Positions 15,835 to 24,611 are shown, counted from the stretch's first letter. The stretch is DNA of 64,000 nt from Stenotrophomonas maltophilia R551-3 (GCF_000020665.1 NC_011071.1:486501-550500), one strand, 5' to 3'. Program-made: numbers and translations. The notes: generated from the sequence alone by a model not told the origin.

Positions 15835-16594
15835 AGCGCTGATCGCCGAAGACGAAGAACTGCTGCGGCAGTCACTGGTGGAGCAGCTGGGCCGGCTGTG
15901 GCCGGAACTGAAACTGGTGGCCGAGTGCGAGGACGGCGCCAGTGCGCTGGAGCAGCTGGCCGAGAAGCAGCCGGATATCGCCTTCCTCGACATCCGCATG
16001 CCTGGCATCAGCGGCATCGAGGTGGCACGTTCGCTGTCCGAACTGAGCCCGCGTACCCAGGTGGTGTTCGTCACCGCCTATGACCAGTACGCCATCGATG
16101 CGTTCGAGCAGGGCGCAATGGATTATCTGCTGAAGCCGGTGAGCGACGAGCGCCTGCTGGCCACGCGCGAGCGCATCCTGTCGCGGCTGCCATCGACGCG
16201 CCAGGACGACGCGGTGCTTGAACGCCTGCTGCAACGGCTGGGTCCATCGCAGGGCAGCGCCGACCACCCGCCGCTGGCCTGGATCACCGCCAGCAACGGT
16301 CGTGAGACGCAGCTGATCATGCTGGAGGACGTGGCCTACTTCCGCGCCGACAACAAGTACACCACGGTGGTCACCGCCGCCGGCGAAAGCCTGCTGCGCA
16401 CGCCGCTGCGCGAGCTGCTGGAAGTGCTCGACCCGCAGCACTTCCGCCAGATCCATCGTTCGACCATCGTCAACATGAAGGCGGTGGCGGCGGTGAGCCG
16501 CGACGATACAGGGCGCGGTGTACTGCGCCTGCGCCAGCGTGCGGAAACACTGGTGGTCAGCCAGCCCTTCATGAGTCTGTTCCGCGGCATGTAG
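15824..16594 (+). CDS. LytTR-type response regulator
   Basis: A 256-residue protein from ATG 15824. The N-terminal receiver domain (1-120) has the acidic pocket AEDEELL, phospho-acceptor Asp56 in AFLDIRMPG, and Lys in DYLLKPV. The C-terminal LytTR DNA-binding domain (about 155-256) shows EDVAYFRADNKYTTV, RTPLRELLEVLDPQHF and FRQIHRSTIVNMKAV, typical of AlgR/LytR/YehT regulators. These bind paired direct repeats at promoters. It is coupled to the LytS-type kinase by an 11-base overlap. In pseudomonads and xanthomonads such regulators affect surface polysaccharide and virulence genes; its targets cannot be told from this window. Confidence 0.93.
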   Translation: MPLEALIAEDEELLRQSLVEQLGRLWPELKLVAECEDGASALEQLAEKQPDIAFLDIRMPGISGIEVARSLSELSPRTQVVFVTAYDQYAIDAFEQGAMDYLLKPVSDERLLATRERILSRLPSTRQDDAVLERLLQRLGPSQGSADHPPLAWITASNGRETQLIMLEDVAYFRADNKYTTVVTAAGESLLRTPLRELLEVLDPQHFRQIHRSTIVNMKAVAAVSRDDTGRGVLRLRQRAETLVVSQPFMSLFRGM

Positions 16595-16627
16595 CCGCGC
16601 CGCATCTTCCGATATCCGGAGCTTTCC

Positions 16628-16972
16628 ATGCGTTCCTTCCTGCTTATGGGCCTCGCTGCTTTGGCGCTTGCCGGTTGCCAGAAGTCCACCGAGACCGCAA
16701 TTACCCGCACCAACGCCAATGGCGTGGATACGCTGTACAGCAAGCGCACCGTGGTGGATGGGGTGGCGCGCTTCGAGTGCATCGCCAGCCGTAGCGGCCA
16801 GTGCCACTACCTGGTCCTGGACCCGGCCTGCAGTCCCGATGCCGTCTGTGCGAAAGCGCCGATACGGTCGTTCGCGGTGGCAGTGGGAGAGACGCGGGAG
16901 TTCAGTGACCTGCCGAAGGGCTTCAACCAATGCGTCAGCGAGGAACGGAAAGAACAATGCCACCGTGAGTGA
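16628..16972 (+). CDS. Small lipoprotein of unknown function
   Basis: A 114-residue protein from ATG 16628, 33 bases after the LytTR gene. The signal peptide MRSFLLMGLAALALAGC has a lipobox ALAGC, so Cys17 should be lipidated. The mature part has five further cysteines (FECIA, GQCHY, PACSP, AVCAK, NQCVS and EQCHR), which suggests disulfides in the periplasm. No family is recognised beyond general similarity to small Xanthomonadaceae lipoproteins. It may be co-transcribed with the two-component pair. A strong hairpin spans its stop codon. Confidence 0.75.
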   Translation: MRSFLLMGLAALALAGCQKSTETAITRTNANGVDTLYSKRTVVDGVARFECIASRSGQCHYLVLDPACSPDAVCAKAPIRSFAVAVGETREFSDLPKGFNQCVSEERKEQCHRE

Positions 16973-16986
16973 TCACGGTGGCATTG
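16955..16986 (+). terminator. Perfect hairpin across the lipoprotein stop codon
   Basis: CAATGCCACCGTGA (16955-16968) and TCACGGTGGCATTG (16973-16986) pair over 14 bases with loop GTGA that includes part of the stop codon. There is no T run, so it may act with convergent transcripts or as a 3' stabiliser. Confidence 0.65.
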
Positions 16987-17011
16987 TGGGTCCCCCCGCT
17001 TCCCCGAAGGG

Positions 17012-17626
17012 TCAGTAGGCTGGCTGCAGCGTCAGTTCGTGGTGGTGCTCGGTTTCACCCACGTGGTTGAGGCGTCCCACCAGTTCCGAATGCTGCTTCA
17101 TGCGCCCGATCTCGGTCATGATGCGGATGTCCTCATGGCGCAGTTCACGCCGGGCGGTGACCGCCTGCTTGTAGTCCAGCACTTCCGGATAATGCTCGGC
17201 CAGGTCCAGCGCCTCGGCCACGTGCTCGACGCTGTCGGCCTTGGAACTGATTCGCGCGCGGCTGTTGAACGCCTTCATCCAGCGCTCGAAACCGGCGGTA
17301 CGGTCGAACATGTTGGCCATGAACCAGATCACGAACAGGATCGATACCCATGAGCCGAACACGATCACCACGCGGGTGAAGGTGATATGGAAATCGTCAC
17401 GCCACAGGTAGTTGGCAATCAGGCCGAGGATCAGCAGCGACGCCGCCTGCCAGCCCACGATCGAGGCGATCAGCCATTGGCACTTGGCCTGGGCGAGCAC
17501 AGCCACTTCGTCGCGGATCTGCTGCTCGCTGAGGTTGCGCCAGTGCGCGACCTGTTTATCGAACGGGCTGCTGTAGAGCTCGTTGTCGCGAAGCAGAATT
17601 CCCAAACCCTTGAACAAAGCAATCAT
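17012..17626 (-). CDS. Two-helix inner-membrane protein of unknown function
   Basis: A 204-residue protein from ATG 17626, with AAGGAG at the usual distance. Residues about 50-72 (LIASIVGWQAASLLILGLIA) and 82-105 (FTRVVIVFGSWVSILFVIWF) are hydrophobic, so both ends face the cytoplasm. The N-terminal part (DNELYSSPFDKQVAHWRNL, LAQAKCQWLIAS) and the charged C-terminal helix region (DSVEHVAEALDLAEHYPEVL, MTEIGRMKQHSELVGRL) give no recognisable family. The C-terminus is His-rich (ETEHHHELTL). It stands alone, divergent from the DUF2236 oxygenase across a 309-base gap that contains two candidate operators. Function not known. Confidence 0.75.
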   Translation of the reverse strand: MIALFKGLGILLRDNELYSSPFDKQVAHWRNLSEQQIRDEVAVLAQAKCQWLIASIVGWQAASLLILGLIANYLWRDDFHITFTRVVIVFGSWVSILFVIWFMANMFDRTAGFERWMKAFNSRARISSKADSVEHVAEALDLAEHYPEVLDYKQAVTARRELRHEDIRIMTEIGRMKQHSELVGRLNHVGETEHHHELTLQPAY

Positions 17627-17758
17627 GGCTGGCTCCTTGTGGAACGTGCGTCGATCAGCGTTGGACGGTGTGGCAGGTTCAGTTCTAGCACTTCCAGCGA
17701 GCCGTGCAATGGGGCCAAGGCCAAGCGGCGCAAGGCTTCTGTCTGAATGAGTGAATGT

Positions 17759-17806
17759 TGCTGCATTGCAGCATCGCGGCTGCAGCCTGCGACAAGATGT
17801 CGCAGG
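17759..17806. promoter_or_regulatory. Two adjacent perfect palindromes in a divergent promoter region
   Basis: TGCTGCATTGCAGCA (17759-17773) is a 15-base palindrome. CCTGCGACA (17786-17794) pairs with TGTCGCAGG (17798-17806) around AGA. Both lie between the divergent membrane-protein and oxygenase genes, a usual place for regulator binding. No regulator is encoded next to them. The rest of the 309-base gap (17627-17935) holds nothing else I can identify. Confidence 0.45.
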
Positions 17807-17935
17807 GTGAAACGTGCTGCGGCCGCACATGAAACCGTGGCTGAGTGCGGAGACTCGCCGTTGGCGTCGTGATCGCCCAGAATCGGGGCCGACCGCGCAG
17901 CGCGTGGCCGTTCTTCCGCCTTCCCTGGACCTGTG

Positions 17936-18865
17936 ATGCCGGCTCTGCTGCAGCGACTCTCCCGCCCCGTGACGGCGCCGATCCGGCGCTGGGTCCTGGA
18001 GGCCTTCCCGCGTGGCCAGAGCGGCATCGATTACGACCACCCGCTGGGTGACCCGGGCTGGTTCGGCCCCGACAGCGTCACTTGGCGGCTGCACGCCGAA
18101 TTCCCGTCGATGCTGGCCGGCGGCCTGTGCGCACTGATGCTGCAGACCCTGCACCCGCGGGCGTTGGCCGGGGTCTACGACCACTCCAATTTCCGCCAGG
18201 ACCTGGTGGGCCGCCTGCGCCGCACCACGGCCTTTGTGGCCGGCACCAGCTATGCGCCCGCCGGCGAGGTCGAGATGCTGGTGGCCAAGGTGCGCCGCAT
18301 CCATGCGCAGATCCGTGGCCAGACCGCGCAGGGTGAGCACTATGCGGCGGACGATCCGCAGCTGCTGACCTGGGTGCACGTGACCGAGGCGTTTGGCTTC
18401 CTGCAAGGCTTCCGCCGATACGGGCGCGAGGTGCCGGCGCACATCGCCGATCGTTACTACGACGAGTACCGCTGCGTGGCCGAGGCATTGGGTGCGGTGG
18501 ATGTGCCGCGCAGCGAAGCGGAAGTGGCGGCGTACTTCTGCGCGCGGCAGCCGGAGCTGCGCGTGGACGAGCGCTCGCGCGAGGTGCTGGAGGTGTTGTC
18601 CGGTGTGCGCCTGCCGGTACCGGTGCCAGGCCTGTCGCGCGAAGTATTCCTGGGGGCCGGTGCCGCGCTGCTGCCGGACTGGGCCGAAGGCATGCTCGAA
18701 CGCAATGGTCGCCAGCGGGCGCAGGCGGCCGCGTCGGCGAAATTGATGCGGGGCATGGCGCCGCTGTTCCGCCGCGCGCTGCCCGATGGCCTGGCCAGCC
18801 GCGCCTGCACGCGCGTGGGCGTGCCGGTGGATGTACTGCGCGAGTGGCCCACCGTTCCCAGGTAG
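17936..18865 (+). CDS. DUF2236 (MpaB/latex-clearing-type) oxygenase-like protein
   Basis: A 309-residue protein; ATG 17936 chosen, with GTG 17933 directly before it as an alternative. The sequence shows the oxygenase-MpaB/DUF2236 pattern: LGDPGWFGPDSVTWRLHAEF near residue 36, LQTLHPRALAGVYDHSNFR (about 70-90, with the conserved His), RRTTAFVAGTSYAP, HYAADDPQLLTWVHVTEAF with a further His, and YYDEYR. Relatives include haem oxygenases such as the latex-clearing protein and fungal MpaB. A b-type haem with oxidative chemistry is inferred from family, and the substrate is unknown. Its TAG stop codon lies within the GTAG head of a stem-loop repeat. Confidence 0.85.
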   Translation: MPALLQRLSRPVTAPIRRWVLEAFPRGQSGIDYDHPLGDPGWFGPDSVTWRLHAEFPSMLAGGLCALMLQTLHPRALAGVYDHSNFRQDLVGRLRRTTAFVAGTSYAPAGEVEMLVAKVRRIHAQIRGQTAQGEHYAADDPQLLTWVHVTEAFGFLQGFRRYGREVPAHIADRYYDEYRCVAEALGAVDVPRSEAEVAAYFCARQPELRVDERSREVLEVLSGVRLPVPVPGLSREVFLGAGAALLPDWAEGMLERNGRQRAQAAASAKLMRGMAPLFRRALPDGLASRACTRVGVPVDVLREWPTVPR

Positions 18866-18971
18866 GTGCCAACCTTGGTTGGCACGCGTTGCGCGCGGTG
18901 CGGCAGAAGAGCCAACCAAGGTTGGCATCTACCAGAGCGGATTCCGTAGTAGATCCTCGCCATGCGTGGAT
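18862..18971. repeat. Three GTAG stem-loops (GGTTGGCA type pair plus CCACGCATG type)
   Basis: GTAGGTGCCAACCTTGG at 18862-18885, its inverse at 18911-18933 ending ATCTACC, then GTAGATCCTCGCC at 18949-18971. The first supplies the stop codon of the upstream oxygenase gene. The third has a mismatched left arm. Confidence 0.85.
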
Positions 18972-18976
18972 GGGCC

Positions 18977-19564
18977 TTACTCCGTCGACTTCAACCCACG
19001 CAACAGCATCTCCAGCGCCGCCGTCGCCTGCCGCAGGCGCGCGTCGCCCTGCTCGCCGTCGGCGATCCAGAACGCGGCCTCGGCCAGGCTGCCGTAGATC
19101 AGCGACGCCAGCGCCTGCGCATCCACCGGCGCCACCGCACCCTGGGTGATCAGCTGCTCGATCAGGCGCTGCATCGAGTTCACGCAGTGCCGCTGCGATT
19201 CCGGTGAGGCGCCACCCAGCACCGCGCGCGCATCGCGCAGCACGATGCGCTGGATCTCCGGCTCAAGCGCCATCTCAAGATAGGCGCGGCAACGTTGCAC
19301 GAAGCCCTCCCATGCATCGTCGGCGGTATCACTGATCGCCTGCAGGCGCAGGTCGGTCTCGGCATCGAGCTGGGCGACGACAGCCGCCAGCAGACCCTTC
19401 TTGTCGCCGAAGTGGTGGTACAGCGCGCCGCGGGTCAGCCCGGCCTGGGCGGTCAGGTCGTCCATCGAGGTGGCGGCATAGCCATGCTCGCTGAACACCC
19501 GGCGGGCGGTGGCCAGCAGGGTGGCGCGGGTTTCTTCCATCTCGGCGCGGGTGCGACGAACCAT
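18977..19564 (-). CDS. TetR/AcrR family transcriptional repressor
   Basis: A 195-residue protein. ATG 19564 (MVRRTRAEMEETRATLL) is chosen because AAGGAG lies at ideal distance; the open frame reaches 19591. The TetR helix-turn-helix is at residues about 10-55: LLATARRVFSEHGYAATSMD, LTAQAGLTRGALYHHFGDKK. The C-terminal ligand domain resembles AcrR/TtgR efflux repressors (EGFVQRCRAYLEMALEPEIQ). It is divergent from two coupled MFS exporter genes, and the shared promoter has several TACAT/ATGTA-type half sites. The likely model is local repression released by an exported compound. Confidence 0.92.
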   Translation of the reverse strand: MVRRTRAEMEETRATLLATARRVFSEHGYAATSMDDLTAQAGLTRGALYHHFGDKKGLLAAVVAQLDAETDLRLQAISDTADDAWEGFVQRCRAYLEMALEPEIQRIVLRDARAVLGGASPESQRHCVNSMQRLIEQLITQGAVAPVDAQALASLIYGSLAEAAFWIADGEQGDARLRQATAALEMLLRGLKSTE

Positions 19565-19575
19565 CCGGAGCTCCT

Positions 19576-19648
19576 TACATACACAGTGCATGATTATTTA
19601 CATACGACGCGTATGAATGTAGTCTCATATTCATACGCACTGTATGTA
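19576..19648. promoter_or_regulatory. Multiple TetR-type operator half sites
   Basis: TACATACACAGTGCATGA (19576-19593) and TCATACGCACTGTATGTA (19631-19648) form an imperfect inverted pair. Between them CATACGACGCGTATG (19601-19615) is a palindrome with CATACG/CGTATG arms inside a larger TACAT...ATGTA frame. The TACAT/ATGTA halves match operators of AcrR/TtgR/SmeT-type repressors. Binding by the adjacent TetR protein is inferred. Confidence 0.7.
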
Positions 19649-19697
19649 TTGTCGTGGCGCTTCCCGCGCCAGGCAAGTCGCTGCCCTGGAGAATGCG

Positions 19698-20912
19698 ATG
19701 GCCACCCCTTACCGCGACCTGTTCGCCGCCCCCGGCACCGCCGGCCTTGCCCTGGCCGGGCTGCTGGCCCGCCTGCCACTGCCGATGACCGGCATCGGCA
19801 TCATCACCCTGCTGTCGCAGCTGCGCGGCAGCTACGCACTGGCCGGTACGGTGTCGGCCACCTTCGTGCTGACCTACGCGCTGCTGTCGCCACAGGTATC
19901 GCGCTGGGTCGACCGCCATGGGCAGGGCAGGGTGCTGCCGTGGGCCACCGCGCTGAGCGCCAGCGGCCTGGTGGTGTTGTTGGCCTGCACCGTGCTGCAG
20001 GCACCGGACTGGACCCTGTTCGCCGCGGCGATGCTGGCCGGCTGCATGCCCAGCGTGTCGGCGATGGTGCGCGCGCGCTGGACCGCGATCCATCGCGGTC
20101 GCCCGCAACTGCAGACCGCCTACTCGCTGGAGACGGTGTTCGACGAGGTCACCTTCATTGCCGGGCCACCGTTGTCCGTCGGGCTGTCGGTGGCGGTATG
20201 GCCGCAGGCCGGCGTGCTGGCTGCAGCCCTGCTGCTGGTGATCGGACTGACCGCACTGGTGCTGCAGCGTGGCACCGAGCCGCCGTTGCAACCGGTTGAC
20301 AGCGCCACACCACGCCGCTCCCTGCTGCGGCAACCGGAGATCCGCCTGCTGGCGCTGCTCATGCTGGCGATGGGAGTGATCGTCGGCACGGTCGACATCA
20401 CCAGCGTGGCCTTCGCCGAACAGCGTGGCCAGCCCCTCGCAGCGAGCGTGGTGCTGTCGGCCTATGCGCTGGGCAGCTGCGCGGCTGGCCTGCTGTTCGG
20501 TGCGCTGAAGCTGCAGGTGCCGTTGCCGCGCCTGTTGCTGCTGGGCGCAGCGGCCACCGCGCTGACCACGTTGCCGTTGCTGTGGGTCGGCAACCTGCCT
20601 GCACTGGCCGTTGCCGTGCTGCTGGCCGGGGTGTTCTTCGCGCCGACGATGATCGTGGCGATGTCGCTGGTCGAACAGTACGTGCCCGAATCGCGCCTGA
20701 CCGAAGGCATGACCTGGTTGCTGGCCGGATTGAACATCGGCGTGGCGCTGGGCGCGGCGCTGTCCGGGCAGAGTGTCGATGCGGGGGGCGTGCGCAGCGG
20801 CTTTGTTGTTGCGCTGGTGGCAGGCAGTGGCGCGCTGCTGTTCGCCGTGCTCGCGCAACGTGCACTGCGCCCGTCTGCCTCGACAACATCCCCTGAAGGA
20901 ATCGTCCCGTGA
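19698..20912 (+). CDS. MFS transporter (first of coupled pair)
   Basis: A 404-residue protein; ATG 19698 (MATPYRDLFAAPGTAG) preceded by CTGGAGAA. Twelve hydrophobic segments are distributed over the length. The loop DRHGQGRVLPW between helices 2 and 3 is the MFS signature position. The 3' end overlaps the next MFS gene by 4 bases (GTGA). The family is drug/metabolite:H+ antiport, and control by the divergent TetR makes an export role likely. No substrate can be named. The protein resembles small actinobacterial-type MFS proteins (LRGSYALAGTVSATFVLTYA) more than Bcr/CflA pumps. Confidence 0.88.
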   Translation: MATPYRDLFAAPGTAGLALAGLLARLPLPMTGIGIITLLSQLRGSYALAGTVSATFVLTYALLSPQVSRWVDRHGQGRVLPWATALSASGLVVLLACTVLQAPDWTLFAAAMLAGCMPSVSAMVRARWTAIHRGRPQLQTAYSLETVFDEVTFIAGPPLSVGLSVAVWPQAGVLAAALLLVIGLTALVLQRGTEPPLQPVDSATPRRSLLRQPEIRLLALLMLAMGVIVGTVDITSVAFAEQRGQPLAASVVLSAYALGSCAAGLLFGALKLQVPLPRLLLLGAAATALTTLPLLWVGNLPALAVAVLLAGVFFAPTMIVAMSLVEQYVPESRLTEGMTWLLAGLNIGVALGAALSGQSVDAGGVRSGFVVALVAGSGALLFAVLAQRALRPSASTTSPEGIVP

Positions 20913-22081
20913 GCGCTTCATCGCCTGCGCACGCCGCGCCTGTGCCTCGTCATCTGTGGTGGGCGGTTTCCGCCGTCGGCCTCGCCACGTTCTCGGTGGT
21001 CACCACCGAAATGCTGCCGGTGGGCCTGCTGACGCCGATCGCCGAAAGCCTCGGCGCCTCCACCGGCACCGCCGGCCTGATGATCTCGCTGCCGGCCCTG
21101 CTGGCAGCAGTGTTCGCACCGCTGGTGGTGATCGCAGCCGGTGGCATCGATCGCCGTCGCATCCTGTGCGCGCTGCTTGCGCTTCTGCTGGTCGCCAACC
21201 TCGCTTCGGCGCTGGCACCGGGCATCGGCTGGCTGTTGGCCGCACGGGTGCTGGTGGGGTTCTGCATGGGCGGCATCTGGGCCATCGCCGGCGGTCTGGC
21301 CGCGCGCCTGGTGCCGGCTGACCGCATCGGCCTGGCTACTTCGATCATCTTCGGCGGCGTGGCCGCAGCGTCGGTGCTGGGTATTCCGTTGGGCGCGCTG
21401 ATCGGGGATGCATTGGGTTGGCGCAGCGCCTTTGCGGCGATGGCGTTGTTCAGTGCGGCGGTGATGCTGCTGCATCTGCGGGTGATTCCCGCGTTGCCTG
21501 TAAGTACATCGGTGCGGCCAGCGCAGTTCGTGCAGCTGCTCGGCCATCGCGGTCTGCAGCGCGGCCTGTGCTTGACCCTGCTGCTGGTGGCCGGGCACTT
21601 CATCGCCTTCACCTACGTGCGGCCGCTGCTTACGACGGTGTCGGGCGTGGAGGCGTCGTTGATCGGTGCACTGCTGTTTGCCTACGGCCTGGCTGGCATC
21701 GCGAGCAACTTCATTGCCGGGCCGCTGGCAGCACGCCATCCGCGCGGTACGTTGCTGGCGATTGCGTCCGGCCTGCTGCTGACGCCGCTGTTGCTGCTGT
21801 GGGTGGGCAGTACGCCGACCGGCGGCATCGCGGTGCTGCTGTTGTGGGGCCTGGCCTATGGTGGTGTGTCAGTGGGCCTGATGAGCTGGATGATGAAGGC
21901 GGTGCCGCATGCCCTGGAGATCGCCACCGCGTTGTACGTGGGCGTGTTCAACATCGGCATCGCAGCGGGCGCGTGGGGCGGGGGTCGTCTGCTGGATGGC
22001 GTCGGGTTGCACGCCATCCTGTGGGCTGCGGTGGTGTTGGCTGCGAGCGCTCTGCTGATGGTTGCCACCACCCGCAGGTAG
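20909..22081 (+). CDS. MFS transporter of DHA1 type (second of coupled pair)
   Basis: A 390-residue protein from GTG 20909, overlapping the previous stop by 4 bases. The N-terminus ATFSVVTTEMLPVGLLTPIA followed by SLGASTGTAGLMISLPAL is typical of the DHA1 group containing NepI, YdhP and AraJ-like exporters. The loop GGIDRRRILCALLALLL holds motif A, and ARVLVGFCMGGIWAIAGGLA holds motif B. Twelve membrane helices are predicted. Two different MFS genes coupled under one TetR operator suggests export of one compound class by two pumps, or a heteromeric arrangement. The TAG stop is part of a GTAG stem-loop. Confidence 0.9.
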   Translation: MSASSPAHAAPVPRHLWWAVSAVGLATFSVVTTEMLPVGLLTPIAESLGASTGTAGLMISLPALLAAVFAPLVVIAAGGIDRRRILCALLALLLVANLASALAPGIGWLLAARVLVGFCMGGIWAIAGGLAARLVPADRIGLATSIIFGGVAAASVLGIPLGALIGDALGWRSAFAAMALFSAAVMLLHLRVIPALPVSTSVRPAQFVQLLGHRGLQRGLCLTLLLVAGHFIAFTYVRPLLTTVSGVEASLIGALLFAYGLAGIASNFIAGPLAARHPRGTLLAIASGLLLTPLLLLWVGSTPTGGIAVLLLWGLAYGGVSVGLMSWMMKAVPHALEIATALYVGVFNIGIAAGAWGGGRLLDGVGLHAILWAAVVLAASALLMVATTRR

Positions 22082-22170
22082 ATCCACGCCATGCGTGGAT
22101 TCCCACCCCTGCCGACCAAGGTTGGCACCCACCAAAGCGAGGGATGCGCCAACCAGGGTTGGCAGCTAAC
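22078..22170. repeat. Three GTAG-type stem-loops
   Basis: GTAGATCCACGCCATG at 22078-22100 supplies the MFS stop codon. Two stems of the GGTTGGCA type lie at 22111-22133 and 22147-22170, reading towards CCCACC and GCTAAC (degraded inverse heads). Confidence 0.8.
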
Positions 22171-22177
22171 GGGAAAT

Positions 22178-22205
22178 GGAACGGGCGCCGCAAGGCGCCC
22201 GTTCC
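22178..22205. terminator. Bidirectional hairpin between convergent genes
   Basis: GGAACGGGCGCC (22178-22189) pairs perfectly with GGCGCCCGTTCC (22194-22205) over loop GCAA, a stable tetraloop-like turn. It lies 8 bases beyond the end of the M13 peptidase gene and after the MFS gene. T runs are weak on both strands. Confidence 0.7.
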
Positions 22206-22212
22206 GGTTACA

Positions 22213-24324
22213 TCACCACACCTTGACTCGCTTGTCCGGGGCCAGGTACAGCTTCTGGCCTTCCTTCACTTCGAACGCCGGGTACCAGGCGTCGATGTTG
22301 CGCACGGTCAGTGCGCGGAACTGGCCCGGTGCATGCACATCGGTCAGCAGCGAGTTGCGCAGCGCCTGCTCGCGGCTCTTGCTGCGCCACGCCTGGGCAA
22401 AGCCGAGGAAGAAGCGCTGGTCGGGTGTGAAGCCTTCCAGAGTCTGCGCCGGCTTGCCCTGCAGCGACAGCTGGTAGGCGTCATAAGCAGTGCCCAGACC
22501 GGCCACGTCGGCAATGTTCTCGCCCAGGCTCAGCTTGCCGTTCACGTGCACGCCGGGGAACGGCTCATAGCTGCTGAACTGCGCGGCCAGCGCATCACCG
22601 GCGGCGTTGAACTGCTTGAGGTCCTCGGCGGTCCACCAGTTGTGCAGCTTGCCGGTCTCATCGAACAGCGCACCGGCATTGTCGAAGCCATGGCTGATCT
22701 CGTGGCCGATCACCGCGCCGATTGCACCGTAGTTCACCGCATCGTCGGCCGCACCGTCGAAGAACGGCGGCTGCAGGATCGCGGCCGGGAACACCAGGCG
22801 GTTCTCCAGCGGTACGTTCATCGCGTTGATGGTCTGCGGCAGCATCGCCCACTCGCTGTGGTCGACCGGCTTGCCCAGCTTGGCGATGTTGCGCTGGTAC
22901 TCGAACAGTTCGGCGCGCTGCGCATTGCCCAGCGCATCATCGCGGCGGATCTCCAGGCCGCTGTAATCACGCCACTTTTCCGGGTAACCCATGCCCACGG
23001 TCAGGCCGGCGACCTTGGCCTTGGCGCTGGCCTTGGTCTGCGGTGACATCCAGGCCAGCGCATCGATGCGCTTGGCGAAGGCAGCGATGATGTTCTTCGC
23101 CATCTCGTCGGCGCGTTCCTTGGTCTTCGCGTCGAAGTGCTTCTCGACGTAGCGCTTGCCGATCGCTTCGCCCACTGCGTGGTTGGCGTCATCCACTGCG
23201 CGCTTCCAGCGGTCGCTCTGCTGCGGGGTGCCGCTCAGCGCGGTGCCATGGAAGGCGAAGCGGGCATCGGCGAACTTCTTCGGCAGGTACGCCGCGGCAC
23301 GGTCCAGCGCGTGGAAGGCCAGGTAGTCCTTCCAGGCGTCCAGCGGCTCGGTGGCGACCAGCTTGGACAGCCCGGCCACGGCCTTGGGCTGCCACACGAT
23401 GAAGTCCTGCTGCTTGCCCAGCGCCGCTGCATCGAGGAAGGCGTTCCAGTCCATGCCCGGTGCCTTGGCATTGAAGTCGGCCTGGGTCCAGGGGTTGGCA
23501 CCCTTGGTCACGTCGTTGGTTTCTTCCTGGGTGGCGTGTGCCTGCGCGATCTTGGTCTCCAGCGCGAGGATGCGCTGCGCCTTGCCGGCCGGGTCGGCAA
23601 CGCCGGCCAGCTGCAGCATCTGCGCGATGTAGGCCTGGTACTGCTTGCGCAGTTCGGCCATGCGGCCACCCCCCAGGTAGAAATCGCGGTCGGGCATGCC
23701 CAGCCCGCCCTGCACCAGGTACGGCGCGGTGCGGTCCGGCTGCAGCATGTCCACCGACACCCACAGGCCGAACAGGCGGTCGGTGTAGAAGTTGGTGGCG
23801 TTGAGCAGGTCGACATCGGCGCGCATGTCGCCGCCGAGCGTGCGCGCCAGGCCGGCCTTGTCTGCGATGGCTTCGATCGCCTTCAGCTGCGGTTGCACCG
23901 GCGCGAGGCCGTGCTGCTCGATGCCGGCTTCATCCATGAAGGCGGCGTAGTAGTCGCCGATCAGCTTGTCGTCACCGTTGGCCTGGGCGTTGCCGGCAGC
24001 GCCTTCGAGGATGGCGCGGGTATCGGCCAGGGTCTTTTCGGCGATGACGTTGAAGCTGCCGAAGCGCGAGCGGTCGGCGGGGATCTCGGTGTTCTTGACC
24101 CAGGTGCCGTTGGCGAAGCCGAAGAAGTCGTCGCCGGCGGCAATGCTGCGGTCCATGCCGCTGGCATCGAAGCCGAAGCTGCCCAGCATCGGCTTGGCCG
24201 CTGCGGGTGCGGCATCGGCCGGCGCGGCGGTGCCGGCGGCCGGTTCGGCCGGGCGGTCGCAGGCGGCCAGGGACAGGCTGGCAACGATGGCCAGTGCCAG
24301 GGTGGGACGGCGCAGCTTGGACAT
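22213..24324 (-). CDS. M13 family (neprilysin/PepO-type) lipoprotein metallopeptidase
   Basis: A 703-residue protein from ATG 24324. The lipobox LSLAAC marks Cys22 for lipidation; DRP follows, so Asp at +2 might affect sorting. The zinc motif HEISH is at His541/Glu542/His545 within VIGHEISHGFDNAGALFDE, and ENIADVAGL supplies the third ligand Glu and the stabilising Asp. The full length agrees with family (about 670-720). N-terminal features (DDFFGFANGTWVKNTEIPAD) also match. M13 enzymes cut short peptides; lipid-anchored bacterial members work in the periplasm or on the surface. It is a single-gene unit convergent with the MFS pair and divergent from the EAL gene. Confidence 0.95.
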   Translation of the reverse strand: MSKLRRPTLALAIVASLSLAACDRPAEPAAGTAAPADAAPAAAKPMLGSFGFDASGMDRSIAAGDDFFGFANGTWVKNTEIPADRSRFGSFNVIAEKTLADTRAILEGAAGNAQANGDDKLIGDYYAAFMDEAGIEQHGLAPVQPQLKAIEAIADKAGLARTLGGDMRADVDLLNATNFYTDRLFGLWVSVDMLQPDRTAPYLVQGGLGMPDRDFYLGGGRMAELRKQYQAYIAQMLQLAGVADPAGKAQRILALETKIAQAHATQEETNDVTKGANPWTQADFNAKAPGMDWNAFLDAAALGKQQDFIVWQPKAVAGLSKLVATEPLDAWKDYLAFHALDRAAAYLPKKFADARFAFHGTALSGTPQQSDRWKRAVDDANHAVGEAIGKRYVEKHFDAKTKERADEMAKNIIAAFAKRIDALAWMSPQTKASAKAKVAGLTVGMGYPEKWRDYSGLEIRRDDALGNAQRAELFEYQRNIAKLGKPVDHSEWAMLPQTINAMNVPLENRLVFPAAILQPPFFDGAADDAVNYGAIGAVIGHEISHGFDNAGALFDETGKLHNWWTAEDLKQFNAAGDALAAQFSSYEPFPGVHVNGKLSLGENIADVAGLGTAYDAYQLSLQGKPAQTLEGFTPDQRFFLGFAQAWRSKSREQALRNSLLTDVHAPGQFRALTVRNIDAWYPAFEVKEGQKLYLAPDKRVKVW

Positions 24325-24611
24325 GGACTTCTCTTGCAGCGGAAAACCCCAAGTCTAATCCGCCCCGGCCCGGCTGGCCGTTCCGTTGCACCGCAGCGCC
24401 TGTGCAGGATCTGGCTGAACGCGCGGATGCGATCTTCACGGCGCCAGCCGCGTGGTGCATGCTGGCCGCTGGAACCCTGCGCGGACACGGGGAGGTGGCC
24501 ATGCGGGGCGGTGCCAGGCGTCAAGAATGGCGTCCGCCGGCCGTTGAGGTCGGGGACGTGGAGGATTCGTTCGCGCATGAAGCCAGCCGACTGCACAAGG
24601 AAGACCGACCG

